Below are positions 57,078-64,000 of a DNA stretch of 64,000 bases, in pieces. The notes under the pieces were generated by a model. The model worked only from the letters and a program-made list of their open reading frames with translations, had not been told where the DNA came from and searched no databases. Both the position numbers and the translations under genes were made by a program. Position 1 is the first letter of the stretch. Each line of letters begins with the position of its first letter. The stretch comes from Nitrosomonas sp. Nm84 (GTDB lineage Bacteria; Pseudomonadota; Gammaproteobacteria; Burkholderiales; Nitrosomonadaceae). Where the stretch lies: the NCBI RefSeq assembly GCF_003201565.1, contig NZ_QJJP01000012.1, forward strand, positions 1 through 64,000, read 5' to 3'.

Positions 57078-59978
57078 TTAAGTCGCCACAATCACCCGCA
57101 CGGCATCGAGACGCAGATTGCTTGATTTTAGTGCGTCTGTCAGTTGCTGAAATTGTTGTTCAAAGAATTGAATTTCTTCTTCACGCACATTCGGATTGAC
57201 TTGTTGCAAGGCTTTGAGGCGTTCGATTTCCGGAATGAAGGTTTGTTGGATGCGCGCTTCCGCCTCAGCGATGAGTTGTGGTGCCTGCATTGCGGCTGCC
57301 TGTTCGCTCGCTGTCAGTAGCTCGCGGATCACGTCTTCTTTCAGTTGAATCACTTGCTTGGCGATGGCTGCCGCAACTGGTTGCAGGTGTTGATTAACCG
57401 ATTCGCGGTCGAGATAAGGATAGTCGCCGCTGCCTTGCTCATCGAGCACAATTCGAATCACGGCGCGCGGTAAATAGCGGTTGCCTTGCTGCATACCTTG
57501 CCCGCCCGCCTCCAGCACGAACAGGCTTTCCAAAAATAAGGTGCCCGGTTGTACCTTTTTATGTTTCATGGCAGAAACCACTGCGTTACCGGTTTCATGA
57601 TTCAGAATTCGTTCCATCGCGTGGATGACCATCGGATGTTCCCACGTCAGGAAATACATATCTTCATTGGCGAGCGCAACATTCCTAGCATACGTAATCA
57701 CCGAACCTTCGTCCATTAAACCGGGAAACGGCATACTCATGTGCTCGCTCGGTTCGATCAAATAACTGCCGGCACGGTGTTCTTCGACATGCACGCCGCA
57801 ACAGTCAAAAACCGTTTCCATATAGTGCGGCAGTACGGGATCGTCATCCTGAGCGCACGCTTCTTGGTACAGTCTTTCCGATATAGCAGGACGGAAAGAG
57901 TTATATTCCAGCAATTTATCGCGCCCACGTTCTAATGCTTCATTAAGTGACTGATTAGCAGATTGTGTGACAGTGATTAGATCTGACAACGTATCATCGT
58001 GGGTTTTGCGCTGGTGCAGCGCAGCAATAAGCACGTCTTGCGTTTGCATAAAGACAGTTTGGCCCGCCGGGCAGGTTTTCTCAAACGCATTCAATCCCTC
58101 GTGGTACCAATGGAACATGACCGCCAATGCACTATCCTCCAGATAAGGAACATAGATATTGATGGTATCAGTCTGGCCGATACGATCCAATCGGCCTATG
58201 CGCTGCTCCAGCAAATCAGGATTGAGCGGCAAATCAAATAAGACCAGGTGATGGGAAAACTGAAAATTGCGCCCTTCGCTGCCAATTTCCGAGCAAATCA
58301 ATACCTGCCCTCCAATATCCTTATCAGCAAAATAGGCCGCTGCACGGTCACGCTCAATCAAGCTCATACTCTCATGAAATACCGGTATATATTGACCAGT
58401 CAGAATCTTGAGTGCTTGAGCGATATCCCGGGCGGTTTGCGCATTAGCGGTAATAACCAACACTTTTTCCGGTTTCAACTGTTTGAGCGTAACAGTTAAC
58501 CAGTGAATACGCGGATCTACGTCTGTCCAATAGGGATCTTCCGGCTCGGCTCTGACTTGGTAAAGTAATTCGGGACACAACAACAATTGGGGTTTTGACA
58601 GATTTGTTGTTTCAAAGGTGGTCAAACATTGCTGATATTGTGCGGGTAACGCCAAAGAAACAGCATTGAGTTTGCGCTCAGGAAATCCTTTAATCGCCGC
58701 ACGCGTATTACGAAATAATATGCGGCCGGTTCCATGCCTATCCAGCAATAATTCAGCCAGCATTTTTCTTGCTCGCCAACTTTGTCCCTCATCTGCTTCC
58801 TGGCTTTGTAGCTGCGCAAGTAATTCTTTGCATTGCGCGGAATCGACTGTCGAGATAATCATCTGTGTGATTGCGTCACTCAGCTTCTGGCCTTCCAATA
58901 ACGCTTCGACTGCTTTAGCAATCGGTTCATAGGATTGTTCTTCAGCAACAAAAGCCGCAAAGCTATTGAAGCGATCCGGATCAAGCAAGCGCAGACGCGC
59001 AAAATGACTGGCTTTACCTAATTGCTCCGGGGTCGCTGTCAATAGCAGCACACCCTTGATACGGGCTGCCAGTTGCTCAATCATGGCATACTCCGGACTG
59101 ACCTCCTGTTCAGACCAGCGTAAATGATGCGCTTCATCGACCACCAACAAGTCCCAATTACCTGTCAATGCGGCCTGAAATCGTTTTGGGTTTTGACACA
59201 GAAAATTCAAGCTGCAAAGTATGAGTTGTTCGCTATGAAATGGATTCTCCCACTCATCGCCTTCTTCCAATGATTGGCAGCGCGCTTCATCAAATATGCT
59301 GAATTGCAGATTGAAACGCCGCAACATTTCCACCAACCATTGGTGTATCAATGTTTCTGGAACCACAATGAGTATGCGCTTGACACGTTCTGTCAACAAT
59401 TGCTGGTGTAGTATCAATCCCGCTTCAATGGTTTTTCCCAATCCCACTTCATCCGCCAGTAAAACACGGGGCGCATAACGACGCGCAACTTCATGCGCAA
59501 TATAGAGTTGATGCGGAATCAGGCTGGTACGAGTACCGATCAGTCCGTATAGCGGCGCGTTTGCCAGTTGATTACGTATCAGCAAGGTTTGATAGCGAAT
59601 CCGGAACCATTTGTCCTGATCAAACTGGCCGGTAAATAAGCGTTCTGCCGGACGATTCAATTGCAGATGGTGTGCTAGCTGTTCTTCGGCGAGTTCAAGC
59701 CAATCTCCACTCTCACTGGTGCCGGAATAGACAACCAGGCCATCATGCTCATCCACCTGCTCGATTTTCAATGAAATGCCGTCATGGCTACTGACGACAT
59801 CTCCCACCTTGAAAACAACACGTGTCAACGGCGCTGAAAGTCTGGCGTATGAGCGAGTTTCATTCACCGCCCCAAAAGCGATACTGATTGCTCTATGTTC
59901 AACATTCTGGACTGTACCTAGACCCAGTTGTAAATCAGCATCGCAAATCCAACGTTGACCCGGCTTAAAATCGTGCAT
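57078..59978 (-). CDS. rapA: RNA polymerase-associated ATPase RapA
   Basis: SWI2/SNF2-type enzyme that recycles RNA polymerase. The 966 residues have two N-terminal Tudor-like domains (about 1-105), helicase motif I LADEVGLGKTIEAGLIL (about 173-189), DEAH box VVDEAHHL near 281, the second RecA lobe with GSEGRNFQFSHHLVLFDLP and QRIGRLDRIGQ, and a long C-terminal region. Length matches E. coli RapA (968). Single gene. Confidence 0.95.
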   Translation of the reverse strand: MHDFKPGQRWICDADLQLGLGTVQNVEHRAISIAFGAVNETRSYARLSAPLTRVVFKVGDVVSSHDGISLKIEQVDEHDGLVVYSGTSESGDWLELAEEQLAHHLQLNRPAERLFTGQFDQDKWFRIRYQTLLIRNQLANAPLYGLIGTRTSLIPHQLYIAHEVARRYAPRVLLADEVGLGKTIEAGLILHQQLLTERVKRILIVVPETLIHQWLVEMLRRFNLQFSIFDEARCQSLEEGDEWENPFHSEQLILCSLNFLCQNPKRFQAALTGNWDLLVVDEAHHLRWSEQEVSPEYAMIEQLAARIKGVLLLTATPEQLGKASHFARLRLLDPDRFNSFAAFVAEEQSYEPIAKAVEALLEGQKLSDAITQMIISTVDSAQCKELLAQLQSQEADEGQSWRARKMLAELLLDRHGTGRILFRNTRAAIKGFPERKLNAVSLALPAQYQQCLTTFETTNLSKPQLLLCPELLYQVRAEPEDPYWTDVDPRIHWLTVTLKQLKPEKVLVITANAQTARDIAQALKILTGQYIPVFHESMSLIERDRAAAYFADKDIGGQVLICSEIGSEGRNFQFSHHLVLFDLPLNPDLLEQRIGRLDRIGQTDTINIYVPYLEDSALAVMFHWYHEGLNAFEKTCPAGQTVFMQTQDVLIAALHQRKTHDDTLSDLITVTQSANQSLNEALERGRDKLLEYNSFRPAISERLYQEACAQDDDPVLPHYMETVFDCCGVHVEEHRAGSYLIEPSEHMSMPFPGLMDEGSVITYARNVALANEDMYFLTWEHPMVIHAMERILNHETGNAVVSAMKHKKVQPGTLFLESLFVLEAGGQGMQQGNRYLPRAVIRIVLDEQGSGDYPYLDRESVNQHLQPVAAAIAKQVIQLKEDVIRELLTASEQAAAMQAPQLIAEAEARIQQTFIPEIERLKALQQVNPNVREEEIQFFEQQFQQLTDALKSSNLRLDAVRVIVAT

Positions 59979-60085
59979 GTATTACTTTGGCTGTGTAATT
60001 GAAAAGGAGCTGTATGGTAATGGAAGCGGAAGAAAAATATTACTCTTTCCCAGAGAAATTGAGATTCCGGCAAGCAAAAAAATTT

Positions 60086-60126
60086 CAGCCGACTAATTTC
60101 CCGGATCCCAGGAAATTAGTCGGCTG
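60086..60126 (-). terminator. Strong rho-independent terminator of the DUF2490 gene
   Basis: A 16-base perfect stem (CAGCCGACTAATTTCC and its complement) with a 9-base loop, followed on the minus strand by AAATTTTTTT. It is about 50 bases past the stop of the gene at 60176. Confidence 0.9.
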
Positions 60127-60175
60127 AATAACATCAGGCTGTGTGCCGGATATTGTGTTTGATCACTACTGCATA

Positions 60176-60928
60176 TTAGAAATTCAGGAACAAACTAGCT
60201 ACCAGATTATGCATCATTTGATCGGGACGAGCGCTATGCGGCCTGTTGATGAATTGGTTCATATAGCCCAATTCAACGGTTGCATACTGATTGACTTTGT
60301 AACCCAATCCAACGAAGGCGCGGTTCTGATCGTAGCCACGAGAAATGAAAGCATGATTATCAACGCTATTCATCGCGATAAACAATTCACTCTGAACGAT
60401 AAAACTAAGATTCGGATCTATTGCCGGCATTGGAACCGCCAGTTTAACCAATTGACGGAATCGATGACCCACATCATCATTACCAGCAATGGGTGCATGA
60501 TGATCAAAGAAGCGTTGCTCAAAACGGCTACGCGCCGATAATCTACCGAATGAGAAATTATCTGCCCAAGTCACTTGTTGCCAAATGCGATGCTCATTAA
60601 ATGGACGCGCGGCTAGTGGCTCAGCTGTAGGCGCCCAAGCATAACCTGCCCACACAACAATTTTATCGGTTATCGCATAGCCTAAACCGGGACGTATCAA
60701 GGATTGCGTAAATTGAGAAGCATCATTACCGAAACGTCCTTGACCTTCCATCCACCATCTGAATTTTTTTAAGTCCGGATTATTTTGATTGACAAAACCA
60801 AAATTACCTTGTGAAAAAACAGCGCCCCACACCTGAAAATCTTCGGCTGTAGCATCGGCGGCAACTGGATTACTAAAAACCAAACCAAACGCAGCCAATA
60901 AAACAAGTTTGTTTATTTTCTTAAACAT
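60176..60928 (-). CDS. DUF2490 outer-membrane beta-barrel protein
   Basis: A 250-residue DUF2490-type protein: signal peptide cleaved near VAA-D (residue 25), then alternating strands with FQVWGAVFSQG, MEGQGRFGNDAS, LIRPGLGYAITDKIVVWAGY and RSRFEQRFFDH, ending in FLNF with the terminal Phe of a barrel. Function unknown. A duplicated promoter-like module lies in the 650 bases upstream. Confidence 0.85.
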   Translation of the reverse strand: MFKKINKLVLLAAFGLVFSNPVAADATAEDFQVWGAVFSQGNFGFVNQNNPDLKKFRWWMEGQGRFGNDASQFTQSLIRPGLGYAITDKIVVWAGYAWAPTAEPLAARPFNEHRIWQQVTWADNFSFGRLSARSRFEQRFFDHHAPIAGNDDVGHRFRQLVKLAVPMPAIDPNLSFIVQSELFIAMNSVDNHAFISRGYDQNRAFVGLGYKVNQYATVELGYMNQFINRPHSARPDQMMHNLVASLFLNF

Positions 60929-61628
60929 GCAATCTCCCTTTTAAAACAATATAATTCTCTGAAGCTGTTAGTTAATATAAATAAAGCAATATTTATCGCA
61001 TGCAACAACTACACTAATTTTAAATGTAGATAGTTACTTGACTTTCTCGCCTGAAAAATGAATTCTCACGCTCTCTTACTATTCACACAGCCGCGCACAT
61101 TAACACAATAAATGTTAAAAAAGTGTTAACGAAAACGACCACAACAAACATAATTATTGTAGCTAATTACAATTAAGATTTAATAACCTAAGTTAGAAAT
61201 CCAAGAACTCTAATGACATCTTTTTATGACACAGCTGCGCACAATAACATGGCAATTGTTAAGAAAGTGTCAAGAAAAACCACAATGTGCGGTAGTACTT
61301 CAATTGTTCTCACTAAGGCTTGACACCTTAAGTCGACGTTATTTTCTTAAGAACTTTCACCTTTATTAAAATAAACACTTCTTTTCATCACAAATTAATA
61401 TAATAATCAATGCATTAAATACAACATCAAAAAAGGTGAGTACAAAATAACCAACAATCGACTTAAAACATTTGTTTGACAAATTATCATAACACTGGGT
61501 ATGGTAGCCTGATTATATGGCGACTTGATTATATAATGCTACTGTAGCTAATTTTTTAACGGGAAGATGAAATTTCTTCCGTGTTATTGAGAACTGAATT
61601 AAATAAAACTGCAAACCGGAGTTATAAA
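60929..61628. other. Long AT-rich divergent spacer
   Basis: 700 bases between the DUF2490 gene and the lipoprotein cytochrome c gene, with no ORF of note. It contains two related copies of a promoter-like module at 61086-61145 and 61230-61290; see that entry. The part from 61380 to 61580 is A+T-rich, with TATA-like stretches that may hold the cytochrome promoter. Confidence 0.6.
61086..61290 (-). promoter_or_regulatory. Duplicated promoter-like module upstream of the DUF2490 gene
   Basis: Two related segments begin with CACAG at 61086 and 61230, 144 bases apart, alike over about 60 bases. Read on minus, each has a -35/-10 pair with an 18-base spacer: TTGACA (61268-61273) with TGTTAT (61244-61249), and TTAACA (61124-61129) with TGTTAA (61100-61105). 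Each is followed by TGTGCGC and CTGTG. They point toward the DUF2490 gene. Confidence 0.45.
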
Positions 61629-61940
61629 ATGAAAAAATTAAATTGTGCGTTAACAATGTCGGCACTATTGATATTAGTCGGCTGTGGAACTAGTAAAGAC
61701 TATACTCCTCCGGCAGGTGCTTCTGGCGAAACGATCTTCAGTTCAGCCTGTACGGAGTGCCACAAACCAATAAGCGCCAATGTTGCGATGGTGCTGAGTG
61801 AAAAAGTTGCTAATAAGGAAGCGATTATTAAGAAATTCCAGTCGGGAAGCATGAGAATGCCAGCATTCAAAAATATTCAAGGTGAAGCTGCAGATCGTTT
61901 AGCCGAGTATGTTCTGACTAATAGTCAAGTCAATAAATAG
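61629..61940 (+). CDS. Lipoprotein cytochrome c
   Basis: A 103-residue protein with a lipoprotein signal (LILVGC, Cys near 19) and one haem site CTECH (about 43-47); a candidate Met ligand is in GSMRMPAF. ATG at 61629 has CGGAG upstream. It would be a membrane-anchored single-haem carrier in the periplasm, next to hemN and fnr. Confidence 0.85.
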   Translation: MKKLNCALTMSALLILVGCGTSKDYTPPAGASGETIFSSACTECHKPISANVAMVLSEKVANKEAIIKKFQSGSMRMPAFKNIQGEAADRLAEYVLTNSQVNK

Positions 61941-61983
61941 TATTTCACTCGGCAGTTTGAATAGACGCGTAGGTGGAATTAAA

Positions 61984-63417
61984 TCATATCAGCAGCGAAT
62001 AGTTTTTGCGCTGCTGATTGATATGCAGGCATTTATCAAAGACTCCGCAAATACTGCTAATCAGCAGCTGCCCTCTCTGTGTAACAACAATCTCTTCATC
62101 ATCCAGCGTTATCAATTCAGCTTGTGCATACATCAGCAGTTCTTTTAATTCCGTTGCAAAGTAGCATTTAAATTCGACTGAAAAGAAAGTTTCCACCGAT
62201 TCGAATGCGAGTACTGAGTGACAAATAAGCGCTTGCATAACGGAACGGCGCATCAAGTCGTCAGCACTTAATTCAATCCCATGCATAATTGGAAGTATGC
62301 CGTGTTCTAGCTTGTCGTAATAGTGTAGAAGATCACAATAATTCTGGCTTAAGGTCGGCCCGATACTTCCGATTCCCGAGACACCTAGTGCAATATGATC
62401 GCAATCAGGATGAATCGAATAACCTTGCAGACCATAATGCAGCTTTCCTTGCCGTTGCGCTATGACTAATTGATCATCCTGTTTAGCAAAAAGATTCATG
62501 CCAATATGCATATAACCCGCGTCAGTTAAACGAGTAATTGCAAGCAACAACATCTCAACCCTCATTTCTTCATTTGGCAAATCTTCTAAGTTAATGCCTC
62601 GCTGCGGCTTGAATTTCTCTGGTAGATGCCAATAATTCAATAAGTTAATTTGATCCGGGTTTGCAGCAATAATGCTTTCCAAAGTATAGGCAAATTTTTC
62701 TAGGTCCTGTTTAGGTAATCCATAAATCAATTCAATTCTGATTGTTTTAAAGTCTGCCTGTTGCGCATCGCGAATAGCACACAATGTAGCATCTTCTGTT
62801 TGAATACGATGTATGGAGTGCTGTATCAGTTGATCAAAATCCTGTACCCCGATAATTGCACAGTTAAAACCGATTGCTTTCAATGCAGGCATAGAAAGTT
62901 TAGCAATTTGCCGCGAATCAATCTCTATGCAAAGCTCTCCCGCTTTTATTAAGTTAAAATTTTTCTGGATGTCGTTGATGATGCCGCTTAATTGCGCATT
63001 ACTCAGAACAGTAGGTGTGCCTCCTCCGAAATACAATTGCTCAACTATGGGGGCATTTTTAAGTAACTGGCCCTGGAGTCTTATTTCACGTGACAAATAA
63101 TCGAGATATTTTTTTATACTCTCATGAGTATCGGAAACAATCTGATTAGAATGGCAATAAAAGCATGCGGAATGACAAAAAGGAATATGCACGTACAATG
63201 ACAACGATCTACGAAAAGACCCAGTCTTACGACGACTAAACCAAGCTGAATATCGATGCGCGTCAAATGTTTCAACAAAAGAATCTATTTCCGGATACAC
63301 GCGATAGTCTGCATAATGACATCCGAAATGGCGCATAAGGTCCGAATTAATTTCCAGCAAATCAGCAACCGATGACGAATGCACTAAGATATTTCCCTTT
63401 GTAACGATTGAAGTCAA
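61984..63417 (-). CDS. hemN: Oxygen-independent coproporphyrinogen III oxidase (HemN), divergent
   Basis: Radical SAM enzyme of anaerobic haem synthesis, 477 residues. The cluster cysteines are in YVHIPFCHSACFYCHSNQI (about 75-93), followed by LYFGGGTPTVLS (about 128-139) and HLPEKFKPQRGI. Divergent points: the usual GMDHF reads GMNLF, and the RxSxGVQ segment reads NCAIIGVQDF. It diverges from fnr across a spacer with a consensus FNR box, as expected for hemN control. It may be a second, specialised HemN. Confidence 0.88.
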   Translation of the reverse strand: MTSIVTKGNILVHSSSVADLLEINSDLMRHFGCHYADYRVYPEIDSFVETFDAHRYSAWFSRRKTGSFRRSLSLYVHIPFCHSACFYCHSNQIVSDTHESIKKYLDYLSREIRLQGQLLKNAPIVEQLYFGGGTPTVLSNAQLSGIINDIQKNFNLIKAGELCIEIDSRQIAKLSMPALKAIGFNCAIIGVQDFDQLIQHSIHRIQTEDATLCAIRDAQQADFKTIRIELIYGLPKQDLEKFAYTLESIIAANPDQINLLNYWHLPEKFKPQRGINLEDLPNEEMRVEMLLLAITRLTDAGYMHIGMNLFAKQDDQLVIAQRQGKLHYGLQGYSIHPDCDHIALGVSGIGSIGPTLSQNYCDLLHYYDKLEHGILPIMHGIELSADDLMRRSVMQALICHSVLAFESVETFFSVEFKCYFATELKELLMYAQAELITLDDEEIVVTQRGQLLISSICGVFDKCLHINQQRKNYSLLI

Positions 63418-63481
63418 AAGAAATTAAAATTGAGGTGTAATCAGTAAATCTAATGACACTAATCCGCATGACCCTAAATAC

Positions 63482-63494
63482 TTGTTCAAATCAA
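63482..63494. promoter_or_regulatory. Degenerate FNR-like site
   Basis: TTGTTCAAATCAA equals the nearby perfect FNR site TTGATTCAAATCAA with one base missing. It lies 65 bases before hemN. The altered spacing makes binding doubtful. Confidence 0.25.
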
Positions 63495-63557
63495 AAAAGA
63501 AGCTCCACTTTCTTGGATAATATCGGTAAGATTATGCATAAATCACAAATACCAGCT

Positions 63558-63571
63558 TTGATTCAAATCAA
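63558..63571. promoter_or_regulatory. Consensus FNR box between hemN and fnr
   Basis: TTGATTCAAATCAA matches the FNR consensus TTGATnnnnATCAA at all ten specified positions. It lies about 140 bases upstream of hemN and only three bases before a GGAG, just ahead of the fnr reading frame. It would suit oxygen control of hemN and autoregulation of fnr. Confidence 0.8.
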
Positions 63572-63612
63572 CCGGAGTATGAATACGTAGTTTTTTACAT
63601 TTGGAAAATACT

Positions 63613-64000
63613 TTGCCTCTAGAAACCTCAACATGTAATCATCTTGACATCTCACACATCAGGTCAAGCTGCGCAACTTGTAGTTTGCGCGAACTATGCT
63701 TGCCGGTCGGCCTTAATGAGCAAGAGATACAAACACTCGGCGATGTAGTAAGCCATAAATGCAAAATTCAACGGGGCGGAACACTCTATCGCGCAGGCTC
63801 AAAGTTTCAATCACTATTCGCCATTCGCAGAGGATTTTTAAAGACCTGCATACTCGAGCAAGATGGACGGCAACAAGTTACCGGTTTTCATATGACAGGC
63901 GAATTGCTGGGATTGGATGCTATCAGTACTGAAATACACACGTGTGATGCGATCGCCCTTGAAGATAGCGAAGTATGCGAGATTCCTTTTGAGAAATTAG
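63613..64000 (+). CDS. fnr: Fnr-type oxygen-sensing transcription regulator (partial at right edge)
   Basis: CRP/FNR-family regulator with a [4Fe-4S] sensor: SCATCSLRELCLPVGLNEQE carries the Cx2Cx5C cysteine set of FNR. The cyclic-nucleotide-like fold follows (GGTLYRAGSKFQSLFAIRRG, GFHMTGELLGLDAI). The C-terminal DNA-binding part is beyond the window. No ATG is available in frame: the frame opens after TGA at 63580-63582, and the best starts are TTG at 63613 or 63601. GGAG at 63574-63577 precedes an out-of-frame ATG that stops after three codons. Confidence 0.85.
   Translation, partial: MPLETSTCNHLDISHIRSSCATCSLRELCLPVGLNEQEIQTLGDVVSHKCKIQRGGTLYRAGSKFQSLFAIRRGFLKTCILEQDGRQQVTGFHMTGELLGLDAISTEIHTCDAIALEDSEVCEIPFEKL

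Noticed and set aside
60143-60541. 132-residue plus-strand ORF opposite the DUF2490 gene
   Set aside because: Antisense shadow of a clear outer-membrane protein gene with its own signal peptide and terminator.
61475-61492. FNR-like site TTGACAAATTATCAT upstream of the lipoprotein cytochrome c gene
   Set aside because: The half-sites are seven bases apart instead of six and the second half is poor, so it does not fit the consensus.

Overview
The window looks like chromosomal DNA of a betaproteobacterium of the Nitrosomonadales, most probably a Nitrosomonas-type ammonia oxidiser. This is inferred from gene order (rpsU-yqeY-dnaG-rpoD with divergent tsaD; tolQRAB-pal-cpoB-queE-queC; lolB-ispE-tRNA-Gln-prs-rplY-pth-ychF), moderate G+C judged by eye, small c-type cytochromes, NnrS and a urea transporter. 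No rRNA, CRISPR array, prophage or plasmid replication region was seen. Almost all of the window is compact core genome, with a few short accessory or decayed islands.

Layout. 1-1200: accessory scar next to a tRNA, with an IS21-like element end cutting off a restriction enzyme nuclease-domain gene, plus a 50-residue orphan ORF. 1205-8521: CAU tRNA and the macromolecular synthesis operon (rpoD, dnaG, yqeY, rpsU on minus), then tsaD, plsY and folB. 8522-9009: gene-poor, holding the C-terminal stub of an RTX-type protein. 9010-16703: a long minus-strand block for queuosine precursor synthesis, the Tol-Pal envelope machine and cysM. 16835-19063: comEA, a toxin with a truncated antitoxin, and nnrS. 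19173-24053: rnm-like PHP protein, yciO, an M50 protease, trpS, scpA and scpB, all plus strand. 24071-26131: suhB and an outer-membrane barrel protein. 26263-30512: aat, bpt, pyrD, rnfB-like, nth and DUF1841. 30603-34790: two sister cytochromes c, an Uup-type ABC-F ATPase, a small heat-shock protein and an unusual two-TM protein. 35090-36361: one gene encoding three fused Rid domains. 36657-43263: YgjP-like protease, plsC, gmhB, glyS, glyQ and lnt. 43661-52911: TPR lipoprotein, minCDE, lolB, ispE, tRNA-Gln, prs, rplY, pth and ychF. 53015-56568: an operon-like unit of OsmC protein, flavin monooxygenase, TetR regulator and urea transporter, with a NemR-like palindrome upstream. 57078-60928: rapA and a DUF2490 outer-membrane protein. 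61629-64000: lipoprotein cytochrome c, hemN and a partial fnr, with a consensus FNR box between hemN and fnr.

How they work together. The core genes supply transcription and replication initiation, tRNA charging and modification, chromosome segregation (ScpAB), division-site selection (MinCDE), envelope integrity (Tol-Pal, Lnt, LolB, PlsC/PlsY, GmhB) and nucleotide precursors (PyrD, Prs). The small cytochromes, NnrS, HemN and Fnr fit an organism coping with variable oxygen and nitric oxide.

The most notable observations are: the triple-Rid polypeptide; a GmhB with Asn in place of the usual second motif-I Asp; the electrophile-type regulator/operator linked to a monooxygenase and urea transporter; a duplicated promoter-like module upstream of the DUF2490 gene; an fnr gene with no ATG start directly downstream of a perfect FNR box; and several gene remnants and miniature repeats. 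I found no convincing large new multi-gene system.
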